Assembly (NCBI RefSeq): GCF_012516375.2
Contig: NZ_CP051204.2
Location: 1,612,001-1,676,000 of the forward strand
Direction: 5' to 3'
Length of the DNA stretch: 64,000 nt
Source: Chitinophaga oryzae
Lineage (GTDB): Bacteria > Bacteroidota > Bacteroidia > Chitinophagales > Chitinophagaceae
Both the position numbers and the translations under genes were made by a program. The first letter of the stretch is position 1, and each line of letters begins with the position of its first letter. This document shows positions 37,424-45,757 of the stretch, piece after piece. The notes under the pieces are model-generated. The model was not told where the DNA came from, did not search any database, and worked only from the letters and a program-made list of their open reading frames with translations.

Positions 37424-38050
37424 TCAGTTCAGCACTTCTACTTCGTAAACGGGGCTGAACAGATAAATACGTTTAGACGCTACCTCTTCACAGCGGTAGC
37501 GTTTTCTTATTCTTTCCCCTTTGCGGAAGATGCGGCCGTCTTTGGTTTTGAAGAGCTGATGGAGCGGGAGCTGTTCCACCAGGAAGTGCGTCTCTTTGCG
37601 GTCGTCGTAGTTACGGAGCACGCGCATCAGGTTTTCGTCGGCGCAGCTGCTGGCGGCCGGATTGTTCATGCTCTGGCGTACAGCCTGTTCCACGTCGTGG
37701 GGCAGGTAGCCTTTGCCTACAAAGTCACGGAGAATAATGGAAAACTCCTGTTTCCATTCCTTGCCGTGTGCCGGTACGCGGTTGGCGTATTTATTAAAAG
37801 TGGTGAGATGGGCTATTTCATGCAGCAGGGTGATGAGAAAAGAATACCTGTTCAGCGATCCGTTGATGCTGATCCGGTGTCCTTTTCCATTTCCATCGGG
37901 GTGACGGTAGTCACCCAGTATGCTTTGCCTTTCCCGGGTGATGGTGAGATGCACTTTATACTGGAGCAGAAACGCCATCACCTGGTCAAAGGTGCCGTCG
38001 GGCAAATAGGACGCTAATGCATGCAGGGGCGCCTCTTTTTTCAATGCCAA
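37424..38050 (-). CDS. SprT-like zinc metalloprotease-fold protein
   Basis: 208 residues with the HExxH-type motif LLHEIAHLTTFNKY (about residue 96) and a third His in VPAHGKEWKQEF, the SprT/Spartan pattern. The C-terminal basic stretch FRKGERIRKRYRCEE is a possible nucleic-acid-binding remnant; the Cys-rich zinc ribbon of classical SprT is reduced to one Cys here. The start codon is TTG, directly after the upstream stop (TAATTG). Last gene of a four-gene minus-strand run starting at 39046. Confidence 0.85.
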   Translation of the reverse strand: MALKKEAPLHALASYLPDGTFDQVMAFLLQYKVHLTITRERQSILGDYRHPDGNGKGHRISINGSLNRYSFLITLLHEIAHLTTFNKYANRVPAHGKEWKQEFSIILRDFVGKGYLPHDVEQAVRQSMNNPAASSCADENLMRVLRNYDDRKETHFLVEQLPLHQLFKTKDGRIFRKGERIRKRYRCEEVASKRIYLFSPVYEVEVLN

Positions 38051-38437
38051 TTACTTTTTAAGCCTGGTAAGCCGGAAGAGGCTCCATGTTTCAAATACGG
38101 TATACAACAGGTACAGGAACAAAAGCAAAAAGATGGTCACTTTACTGACGTTGGGCCGGTAAATGAGCACATAAACGGCAATGCCGATCACGCACAGCAT
38201 GAGTTTGCTGAGCGTGGAACCGTATACGGCGCGGATAAAGGCATTGTGGTTGGCAGAAGCGAGCCCTTTGCGGCTCATCAGGTAGGAGGCCAGGGAGATC
38301 AAAGCCATAGCCAGATTGCCGGCCAGCAGCACATAAAAATGGATGCCATTGTCCAGCAATCTGGGTTTGAAAAATATGATCAGGCCGTTCAATATGCCGA
38401 AAATCGAAAATAATCTGATTAAAAATCTATCGCTCAT
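38051..38437 (-). CDS. Small four-helix membrane protein of the bactofilin-AtpZ group
   Basis: 128 residues, almost wholly hydrophobic with about four transmembrane helices (FLIRLFSIFGILNGLIIFF, HFYVLLAGNLAMALISLASYL, LCVIGIAVYVLIY, VTIFLLLFLYLLYTVFE). ATG 38437 overlaps the upstream stop by one base (TAATG), which indicates translational coupling. In related genomes proteins of this kind precede the ATP synthase a subunit; here the next gene is sprT instead. No catalytic motif is visible. Confidence 0.7.
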   Translation of the reverse strand: MSDRFLIRLFSIFGILNGLIIFFKPRLLDNGIHFYVLLAGNLAMALISLASYLMSRKGLASANHNAFIRAVYGSTLSKLMLCVIGIAVYVLIYRPNVSKVTIFLLLFLYLLYTVFETWSLFRLTRLKK

Positions 38438-38658
38438 TACCGACGGGTGTCTTTTATAATTTGCCACAAAAGTATGGCTAAAGCCAGTAAAGAAAAAATG
38501 ATCAGGAACACGGGGAACCGCCAGCCCGTTTTCTGGTCCAGTTTGTACCCTGCAAATACTCCCAACCCTAATGTGGCCATCATTTGAAACGCCAGTCCGG
38601 CATAGCGCAGTACCGGATTATTACGTTTATTCGGCTTCCTGGAGGACGGATTTTCCAT
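38437..38658 (-). CDS. AtpZ/AtpI-family small membrane protein
   Basis: 73 residues: a basic N-terminus (MENPSSRKPNKRNNPV) and two transmembrane helices (YAGLAFQMMATLGLGVFAGYKLD, with the GxxxG-like Gly pattern and the conserved GYKLD, then FPVFLIIFSLLALAILLWQI). AtpI/AtpZ proteins assist c-ring assembly or carry Mg/Ca for the F-type ATPase. No atp genes are present in the window. The start overlaps the bactofilin 3' end by 32 nt, which fixes ATG 38658 as the likely one. Confidence 0.8.
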   Translation of the reverse strand: MENPSSRKPNKRNNPVLRYAGLAFQMMATLGLGVFAGYKLDQKTGWRFPVFLIIFSLLALAILLWQIIKDTRR

Positions 38659-39046
38659 GTTTCTGCGTTTCTGGCTGCTGTTCATCCATGTAGCAGCGGC
38701 CATTGAATTTGGCAGTCGGCTCCATTTCAAAATGAGCAGTGTACACATCTCCCTTTACCAGGGCGTTCCCTTTCAGGAACAGCAGTTCTTCCACTTTGAT
38801 GATACCGGTCACTTTACCGAGAATGTCTGCGCTCTGACATACGAGGTCGCCGGTGATGTCGCCTTCGGGCCCTACCACGATTTTGGCTTTGGTGGATACC
38901 AGCCCGTTTACCTGGCCGTCTATCCGGATATCCCCTTCACATACGATATCGCCCTGGATAGAAGTGCCGCTGCCTATAATGTTAACAGTCGATGTGGGTA
39001 ACAGGTTCTTGTTGTCACCCTTAGAGTTTGATTTGTTATTAAACAT
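38627..39046 (-). CDS. Bactofilin (polymer-forming cytoskeletal protein)
   Basis: 139 residues. The central right-handed beta-helix of bactofilins is evident from the spaced Gly/hydrophobic pattern (SGTSIQGDIVCEGDIRIDGQ, GDITGDLVCQSADILGKVTG, LKGNALVKGDVYTAHFEM), flanked by short disordered ends rich in Asn/Ser and in Gln/Glu. Bactofilins self-assemble into filaments that help place cell-wall enzymes. First gene of the run leading to the AtpZ-like, membrane and SprT genes. Confidence 0.9.
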   Translation of the reverse strand: MFNNKSNSKGDNKNLLPTSTVNIIGSGTSIQGDIVCEGDIRIDGQVNGLVSTKAKIVVGPEGDITGDLVCQSADILGKVTGIIKVEELLFLKGNALVKGDVYTAHFEMEPTAKFNGRCYMDEQQPETQKHGKSVLQEAE

Positions 39047-39276
39047 AGGTTTTCAGGTTTTTCAGCCCTTAAATATATTTTGCTATTTTTTTATTTAAGT
39101 ATTTGATCATTGGGTATACAGATGATATGGCCTTTACATTTCACAAAACCATTCACTTATTAAATTTAAATAAAATTTAAATATCAAATTTATAAATATT
39201 AAAATATATAAAAATTAAAATATTTATTCTTCGAACATCTGCAATATCAAAATAGCCCAATAGCTAAATTTCTAAA
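39047..39276. other. AT-rich gap between M23-N-like and bactofilin genes
   Basis: Very AT-rich (runs of AAATTTAAATAAAATTT type). It presumably holds the bactofilin promoter; no clear consensus element or hairpin could be assigned. Confidence 0.4.
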
Positions 39277-39681
39277 TTAATACGTGCTGTTGTCTACTTT
39301 CGGCACTTTTAACATGGTTGTGTCCAGCTTGCCGGTAAAATCCCCATTGATCACTTGTTTGATGTTCTTCAGGTAGAGGTCCCGCTGATTAATGGCTGTC
39401 TCAAGGGAATCCGCCCTCATCTTCAGATGGATGAACTCCTTGCGCTGTTTCAGGTCTCCATAGCCCGGGATGTAATATCTTAATGGCGTAAATACTACCG
39501 TTGCCACCGTAATAGCTACCAGTAATACAAACAGGGTGCTCAAAGCGATGTACACACTCATTCTGGACAATTTGAAGGATGTCACTTCTTCATAGGTATC
39601 ATCATTCATAATTACCAGACGGTACTTATGACTGAGTTTTTCAAGGTTTCGTCTGTTGTTTTTTTTCCCCTTCCTGGCCAT
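39277..39681 (-). CDS. Single-pass membrane protein resembling the N-terminus of Bacteroidota M23 peptidases
   Basis: 134 residues: a highly basic start (MARKGKKNNRRNLEKLSHKY), the block RLVIMNDDTYEEVTSFKLSR, one transmembrane helix (VYIALSTLFVLLVAITVATVVF), then TPLRYYIPGYGDLKQRKEF and a short coiled coil. This order matches the N-terminal half of M23 metallopeptidases common in the phylum, but the LytM/M23 domain itself is absent. It may be a non-catalytic paralogue that interacts with envelope enzymes. No frameshifted peptidase domain was found downstream (39276-39047). Confidence 0.65.
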   Translation of the reverse strand: MARKGKKNNRRNLEKLSHKYRLVIMNDDTYEEVTSFKLSRMSVYIALSTLFVLLVAITVATVVFTPLRYYIPGYGDLKQRKEFIHLKMRADSLETAINQRDLYLKNIKQVINGDFTGKLDTTMLKVPKVDNSTY

Positions 39682-39824
39682 TTTTTGGTGTGCTTATAGA
39701 GATTTATTCGTTTTCAGGCGGCTAAAGTTAATCAATCCCCCCAATCAATCCACTATTTTATCCTATCTTTAAAATATTTTTTCAAACTTACAGTTATATA
39801 TATAGCCTATACACCCTGGCATCC

Positions 39825-42800
39825 ATGAATTGCTATAAATCGCTACGTCTTTATCCGGTATTATTTTTTTTATTGTGCATGGGATCTCCGGCGGTTTTGG
39901 CTCAAATCAAGCCCCGTAGCCAGGCACAGCAGCAGCAACCACAGCAGGACCCTCAGGGCCAGTCCCCAAGGCCGCTACTCAATAAGCCGCTCTTCAAACC
40001 AAAAGAGCCGCGGATACAGGACAGGAGACCTCCTTCCGAAGTGATGCTGGAAAAGAAGCACTGGAATTTCAAACGCAGGTTCTTCCAGAACCTGGCGACC
40101 CGTTATAATTATTACTTCCATGCCCGGGTGAAACTGGACAAGGTAGTGAAGACGGTCAACCGTGACGGTCAGGACAACTACAACGTACTGTTGCCGTTTT
40201 ATCCTACCAGCCTGCAAAGTCAGGGATTCAGCAAAACAGAGCTGGACTCCGTGATCGAAAAAACCAATATGGCCATCCAGCTGCATGACCCCAGGGGTAA
40301 GTGGATCGACGACTGCTTCCTCCTCATGGGCCGCGCCTACTTCTATGAAGGCGACCTGGAAAATGCCAACAAAACCTTCCAGTATATCAACCTCACTTTC
40401 GCCCCCAAGAAAAAAGACGAATACAAAACCGTGGTAGGCGCCAGTGAAAACGATCATATCTCCATCGCCACCCGCGAAAAACGCAAAGGCCTCTTTGGCC
40501 GCTTCAAACACGTAGCCGCCCGTAACGATGCCTTCCTCTGGCGCGCTAAAACCCTGCTGGAACAAAAAGACTACGATGAAGTACAGGCGCTGCTCAACAT
40601 CCTGAGCACCGACCCCAACTTCCCGCACCGCCTCGACGGCGGACTGGCAGAGGTAAGGGCCTACAGCAACTACGTACAGGCCCGCTACCCCGAAACAATA
40701 GAACCGCTGAAAGTAGCCATCGATAAAAGCCGCGACCGCGTGGCCAGAGCAAGGATGTCGTTCATTCTCGGGCAGCTGTACCTGCAGCTGCACCACGCCG
40801 ATTCGGCCATGGACAAGTTCCGCGATGTGATCGCCAGCAAGCCCGATCCCATGATGGACTTCCAGGCCCGCCTCCAGATAGCTAAAATCAATGCGAAAGA
40901 AGAAGGCGGACTGGCCCGCAGCCTGGAAGGCCTGCGCCATATGCTGAAAAAAGAACGTTTCAGCCACTTCCGCGATGCCATCCTCTACACCATGGGCACC
41001 CTCTCGTATCCGGGAGACACCGCCGTAGCCCTGGGGTACCTCCGCAAATCCCTCAAAGAAGGCGGCGATAATATGGTGCAGCGTACGCTGACCTATAAAG
41101 CCATCGCCGACATCTACTACGAACAACGCCAGTACCTGGACGCCAAAAAATATTACGACAGCACCGCCGGCACCATGACCGCCGAGTTCGTGGACGCCGC
41201 CACCGTCAACGTCCGGAAGACGGTACTCGCCGACGTTGCCGCCAAGCTGACCATCATCCACCGGGAGGACAGCCTGCAGCGCATCGCCGCCATGCCGGAA
41301 TCTGACCGCAACATCTTCCTCGCGAAAATGGCAGCCACCCTCAAAACCGCTGCCGCCGAAAAGAAAAAGAAAGACGCCATGCAGGCCGCCAATCCGTACG
41401 ACAATCCCGCTTTCGGGATGAACAACAACGGCGGCGCCTACAGCCCCAAAGAAGAAAAAGGGGACTGGTATTTCTATAACCCGGCCAGCAAATCGACCGG
41501 TTACTCCGAATTCAAGCGCCGCTGGGGCAGCCGCCAGGTGGCCGATAACTGGCGCCGCAGCCAGGCAGGTAACCTTCACACTGCCGGCAACAACAACGAC
41601 GCCCCCGTACAGGTAAGTACCGACGCGGCCACCGCTGCATCCTCACCGGAGAACCTGCCGGCAGACAGCATCACCGCCGAACGCCTCGCACAGGGCCTGC
41701 CCCTGACGCCGGAAAAACTGGTCGACTCCCGCAAAATGGACCAGGATGCCCGCTTCGAACTGGGTAAACTGTACTACGATAAACTCGAAAATTATCCGCT
41801 GGCGATAGAAACCTACGACTCGCTGCTGCTCAAATATCCCGACCATCCGCGTAAACCGGAGATCCTCTACTCCCTCTACGTATGGCAGGGCAAACTGAAC
41901 CATCCGGCAGAAGCCGCCCGTTATAAAAACATGATACTTACGCAGTACGGCAACACCAACTACGCAGATATCATCCGTTCCGGCGGCAACCGTGATACAG
42001 ACCTGGCCCGGAAAAAAACCATCAGCGCTACTTACGACTCCGCCTATACGGCTTTCCGCGGTGGAGACGTAGCCGGTGCGCTGGCCATCAAACGCCGCGC
42101 CGACAGCACCTACGGCACCAATTTCATGCAGGGGAAATTTGACCTGCTCGAAGCCATGGCGCTGGTAAAACAGGACACCCTCATCGGCGTGGACTCCACA
42201 CAGGCCTCCCGCAGGGCCGTGCTGGCCGTGATGGACAAATACCCCGGCGACGACGGTATCCAGCAACAGACCAAAGCCCTGCTGGACGCACTCGACCATC
42301 GCAACGAACTGGTGAACTACCTCGCTAAACTGGAAATCAGGAAAGACAGCGACGGTGGCCCGCTGGTAGATGAAAACATCTCCATGCGTTACCCCTGGCA
42401 AAATCCGCAGCCGGTGCTGGTAGACCGCCTCAACGGCGCCAAAACGCCCGCCGCATCGGCCGATTCCGCACACATGTCCGGCAAAATAGCCGGCAACGTG
42501 CCTACAGCGCCCATCGCCACCGTAGCGCCGCCACCTAAACCCGTAACGCCCTATAAACTTTCGGCAGATAACCCGCACTTCGTCGTACTGGCATTCCAGC
42601 GCGTTTCCAAAGAACTGATGGACGAAGGGCTCAACCAGTTCACCCGGTACAATGCCACTAAACACGCTACCGATAAAATCGAGGTGGGCAGCTTTGTATT
42701 GTCTCCTTCTGAAACGATGCTGATTTTCAGGATCTTCCCGAATGAAGACAAAGCACTGAACTACTTCGACGAAATCCGGGAAGAGGCTGCCATCAGCATC

Positions 42801-42929
42801 ATCCCCCGGATCCGGCCGAGCGATTATTCCTTTTTTGTCATTTCACGAGATAACTTCATCCTGCTGAACAGCACCAAAGACCTGGTCGGTTACAGGAAGT
42901 TTTTTACTGACAACTATGTAACACAATGA
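39825..42929 (+). CDS. porW: PorW/SprE-type T9SS/gliding protein with TPR repeats
   Basis: 1034 residues. A signal sequence (LYPVLFFLLCMGSPAVLAQ) is followed by a Gln/Pro-rich stretch. The block RRFFQNLATRYNYYFHARVKLD matches the entry of PorW/SprE proteins. Many TPR units cover about 130-480 (for example ARMSFILGQLYLQLHHADSA), with more TPRs at 640-760 (DARFELGKLYYDKLENYPLA). The C-terminal domain DNPHFVVLAFQRVSKELMDE to YRKFFTDNYVTQ is the conserved end domain. In gliding Bacteroidota the protein is needed for type IX secretion. It supports the T9SS cargo genes at 12488 and 22992. The symbol is by family resemblance. Confidence 0.85.
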   Translation: MNCYKSLRLYPVLFFLLCMGSPAVLAQIKPRSQAQQQQPQQDPQGQSPRPLLNKPLFKPKEPRIQDRRPPSEVMLEKKHWNFKRRFFQNLATRYNYYFHARVKLDKVVKTVNRDGQDNYNVLLPFYPTSLQSQGFSKTELDSVIEKTNMAIQLHDPRGKWIDDCFLLMGRAYFYEGDLENANKTFQYINLTFAPKKKDEYKTVVGASENDHISIATREKRKGLFGRFKHVAARNDAFLWRAKTLLEQKDYDEVQALLNILSTDPNFPHRLDGGLAEVRAYSNYVQARYPETIEPLKVAIDKSRDRVARARMSFILGQLYLQLHHADSAMDKFRDVIASKPDPMMDFQARLQIAKINAKEEGGLARSLEGLRHMLKKERFSHFRDAILYTMGTLSYPGDTAVALGYLRKSLKEGGDNMVQRTLTYKAIADIYYEQRQYLDAKKYYDSTAGTMTAEFVDAATVNVRKTVLADVAAKLTIIHREDSLQRIAAMPESDRNIFLAKMAATLKTAAAEKKKKDAMQAANPYDNPAFGMNNNGGAYSPKEEKGDWYFYNPASKSTGYSEFKRRWGSRQVADNWRRSQAGNLHTAGNNNDAPVQVSTDAATAASSPENLPADSITAERLAQGLPLTPEKLVDSRKMDQDARFELGKLYYDKLENYPLAIETYDSLLLKYPDHPRKPEILYSLYVWQGKLNHPAEAARYKNMILTQYGNTNYADIIRSGGNRDTDLARKKTISATYDSAYTAFRGGDVAGALAIKRRADSTYGTNFMQGKFDLLEAMALVKQDTLIGVDSTQASRRAVLAVMDKYPGDDGIQQQTKALLDALDHRNELVNYLAKLEIRKDSDGGPLVDENISMRYPWQNPQPVLVDRLNGAKTPAASADSAHMSGKIAGNVPTAPIATVAPPPKPVTPYKLSADNPHFVVLAFQRVSKELMDEGLNQFTRYNATKHATDKIEVGSFVLSPSETMLIFRIFPNEDKALNYFDEIREEAAISIIPRIRPSDYSFFVISRDNFILLNSTKDLVGYRKFFTDNYVTQ

Positions 42930-43029
42930 TATTTAGGGATTTCGTGATTTGGTGATTTTATGATTGAATGGTTGTTGCGCCATAATACCCGAAATCCCGA
43001 AAGCTCAAAATCAGTAAATCCCTAAATAT
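42930..43029. repeat. Inverted repeat after the PorW/SprE gene
   Basis: ATATTTAGGGATTT (42930-42943) immediately after the stop and its perfect complement at 43016-43029; the inner part is T-rich GTGATTTGGTGATTTTATGATT-like and only loosely complementary. Same style as the other gene-end repeats. Confidence 0.6.
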
Positions 43030-43171
43030 TTAATAGATTTGTGGGTCAAACTGTTAGTAAACAGGCCTGTTTATTGCTGTTAGAGGCCGTTTATTAAATA
43101 TTTAGTTTAACAGCCAACTAGCAACTGTCCAAAAAACTCGGCGTACGCCGTAAAACAAACTTATATAGCGC

Positions 43172-45577
43172 ATGAAAAAATCGGTGAAAATATTGTGGCG
43201 TGTGGCGTTTGGTATTTTAGCACTGTTTGTTCTCTTTATCTTATTGATCAACTTCAGGGTCATTGGTAATATGCCATCTATGGAGGAACTGGAAAACCCG
43301 CGCGCTGCGCTGGCTTCCGAAGTGATCGCCGACGATGGGACCATTTTGGGCAAATACTACCAGGTAGACCGCTCCAGCAGCGATTTCAATGAAATTTCCA
43401 AAAATGTGATCAACGCCCTGATCGCTACCGAAGAAACCCGCTTCTACCAGAACTCCGGTATTGACGCCAAAGGCACGCTGGCCATCCCTTTTTACCTGCT
43501 GATTGGTAAAAAGCGTGGTTCCAGCACCATCACCCAGCAGCTGGCGCTCAACCTGCAAACAGACAACCTCGGTAAGCAACGTGCTACCAACCCTATCAGC
43601 AGGGGCTTCCAGAAACTGCAGGAATGGATTATCGCCGTGAAGCTGGAAAGAAACTTCACCAAACAGGAAATCCTCACACTTTATCTGAACACGGTTGCCT
43701 TCGGTGATAACGTATATGGTATTGAAAATGGCGCCCGCACCTTCTTCAGTAAAGATGCCGGTCACCTCTCCATCGAGGAAGCCGCTATACTGGTCGGTAT
43801 GCTGAAAGGCAACACCCTGTATAACCCGCGCCGTAACCCGCAGCTGGCCCTCGCCCGCCGCAATACGGTGATCGATAATATGGTGGAAGCTAACTTCATC
43901 ACCCCTGCGGAAGCCGCCGCCGCTAAAAGCAAGCCCATTGTATTACATTATAATAAGATAGACCACAATAAAGGACTGGCGCCTTATTTCAGGGAAGTGC
44001 TGCGTGATGAGGTGAAAGCCTGGTGCAAAGACCATAATAAAGCAGACGGTACTCCGTATAACCTTTACCGTGACGGCCTTAAAATATATACCACTATTAA
44101 TCCGCGTATGCAATTGTATGCGGAAGAAGCGGTATCCCGCCACCTGCAGACCCTGCAGAAATACCTGTCTAACCAGAATGATGTAAAAACAGGCAGCGTA
44201 TGGAAAAAATGGCCGCAGTACCTCGATAAATACACGAAAGAGTCTGACCGTTACCGCAACATGAAAGAAGCGGAAGCGTCTGATGAAGAGATCACCAAGT
44301 CGTTCAACACACCTACCAAAATGAAGGTGTTCGCCTGGAGAAGTTATACGGAACCAGATCTGAACGAGATCGACACCGTGATGACGCCGCTGGATTCCAT
44401 TAAATACATGCGTGCGGTATTACAGGCCGGCTTTATGGCCATGGACCCGGAAAGCGGTGAGGTGAAAGCATGGGTAGGCGGTCCTGATTTCCGCTATTTC
44501 AAAAACGACCACGTCGCTAAAACCCGCCGTCAGGTGGGCTCTACCTTCAAACCGTTCCTGTATTGCTTTGCCATCATGAACGGCATGTCACCCAATACCA
44601 TGCTGCCCAACGAACCGATCACCATCGGTAACTGGACACTGAGCCGCAACTCTGAAGGCAGCGTGGGCGGCAGCATCTCCATGGCGGGGGCGCTGGCCAG
44701 GTCGCTCAACCTGGTGTCGGCCTACCTGATCAAACAGATCGGCGCCAAAGCGTTTGCAGATTTTGCGCAGAACAAGATCGGCTTTACCAGTAAAATTGAG
44801 CCTTATCCCTCCATCGCGCTCGGGGTGTCTGAGATTTCCCTGTACGAGATGTTACAGGCTTATACGATGTTCCCGGGAAGGGGCATCAATACCAAACCGA
44901 TCTATATTACCCGCATAGAAGACCGCTATGGCAATATCCTCGAAACTTTCGCCCCGGTGAAACGGGAGGTGATCAGCGAGAAAGAAGCTTACACCATGGT
45001 GAAGATGATGGAAGGCGTATTGCAGCCCGGCGGCACCGGCGCCCGTATGCGCGGCACCTATAAAATGCAGGGTGAAATGGCCGGTAAAACCGGTACCACC
45101 AACGATAACACGGATGGCTGGTTTATGGGTTACACACCTAAACTGCTGGCAGGCGCCTGGGTAGGTTGCGAAAACAACTTTATCCACTTTGCCACCACCG
45201 GTATCGGTCAGGGCGCTAACACCGGCCTGCCTATCTGGGCTTATTTCATGCAGAAAGTATTTGCCGATAATACGCTGAAAGTGAGCAGCAGCGACAAATT
45301 CCAGGTGCCGGCCAATATGACCGATGAAACCTATTCCAACTTCGACACCAACGTGAAACCCGGTGCAGAAGCGGAAGACATCGGTAACGGTTCTGAATCC
45401 GACTACCAAACCGGCGAAGAAGACATGTACTCGCCGGGGGCCGACAAGCCGGCGCAGGAAACGCCGAAGCCCAGGGAAGAAAAGCCGGCGACGCCTAAGC
45501 CTAAAGAAGATAACAAAGACAAAGGCACGCCTGCCGCCGCCCCCAAAGCGGTATATCCTCCTAAAAAAGATAATTGA
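43172..45577 (+). CDS. Penicillin-binding protein 1A (bifunctional transglycosylase/transpeptidase)
   Basis: 801 residues. One N-terminal transmembrane anchor (VAFGILALFVLFILLINF), a GT51 glycosyltransferase domain with the catalytic-Glu motif IATEETRFYQNSGID and GSSTITQQLALNL, a linker, and a transpeptidase domain with the acylated Ser in RRQVGSTFKPFLY (about residue 456), SEGSVGGSISMAGAL and the KTGTTNDNTDGWF motif (about 640). The C-terminal 80 residues are a low-complexity Pro/Glu/Lys tail (PAQETPKPREEKPATPKPKE). It polymerises and crosslinks peptidoglycan. A hairpin and a second bidirectional terminator separate it from sucC. Confidence 0.96.
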   Translation: MKKSVKILWRVAFGILALFVLFILLINFRVIGNMPSMEELENPRAALASEVIADDGTILGKYYQVDRSSSDFNEISKNVINALIATEETRFYQNSGIDAKGTLAIPFYLLIGKKRGSSTITQQLALNLQTDNLGKQRATNPISRGFQKLQEWIIAVKLERNFTKQEILTLYLNTVAFGDNVYGIENGARTFFSKDAGHLSIEEAAILVGMLKGNTLYNPRRNPQLALARRNTVIDNMVEANFITPAEAAAAKSKPIVLHYNKIDHNKGLAPYFREVLRDEVKAWCKDHNKADGTPYNLYRDGLKIYTTINPRMQLYAEEAVSRHLQTLQKYLSNQNDVKTGSVWKKWPQYLDKYTKESDRYRNMKEAEASDEEITKSFNTPTKMKVFAWRSYTEPDLNEIDTVMTPLDSIKYMRAVLQAGFMAMDPESGEVKAWVGGPDFRYFKNDHVAKTRRQVGSTFKPFLYCFAIMNGMSPNTMLPNEPITIGNWTLSRNSEGSVGGSISMAGALARSLNLVSAYLIKQIGAKAFADFAQNKIGFTSKIEPYPSIALGVSEISLYEMLQAYTMFPGRGINTKPIYITRIEDRYGNILETFAPVKREVISEKEAYTMVKMMEGVLQPGGTGARMRGTYKMQGEMAGKTGTTNDNTDGWFMGYTPKLLAGAWVGCENNFIHFATTGIGQGANTGLPIWAYFMQKVFADNTLKVSSSDKFQVPANMTDETYSNFDTNVKPGAEAEDIGNGSESDYQTGEEDMYSPGADKPAQETPKPREEKPATPKPKEDNKDKGTPAAAPKAVYPPKKDN

Positions 45578-45583
45578 TGATAC

Positions 45584-45610
45584 AAGGGCTGACCCACAAG
45601 GTCGGCCCTT
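45584..45610 (+). terminator. Hairpin after the PBP1A gene
   Basis: AAGGGC-GACC / GGTC-GCCCTT with loop CACAA, a few bases past the stop; weak T-run. Confidence 0.6.
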
Positions 45611-45648
45611 CCTGTATTTAATATATTATACATTATTTGTTTGAGCAT

Positions 45649-45688
45649 AAAAAAGCGGAGATCAGTATGTTGATCTCCGCTTTTTTTT
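45649..45688. terminator. Bidirectional terminator between PBP1A and sucC
   Basis: A perfect 16-bp stem AAAAAAGCGGAGATCA and complement, loop GTATGT, T-tract of eight; serves both convergent genes. Confidence 0.93.
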
Positions 45689-45698
45689 AATATCTAAA

Positions 45699-45757
45699 TA
45701 ATCAAATAATCAAATAATCAAATAATCAAATGATCAAATAATCAAATGATCAAATGA
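45699..45757. repeat. 8-bp tandem repeat TAATCAAA next to the sucC stop
   Basis: Seven consecutive 8-bp units, mostly TAATCAAA with TGATCAAA variants, running up to the sucC stop codon. A shorter version is found at about 34460-34495. Confidence 0.85.

Noticed and set aside
45699..45757. CRISPR-like repeats
   Set aside because: The unit is only 8 bp and contiguous, with no spacers and no cas genes.
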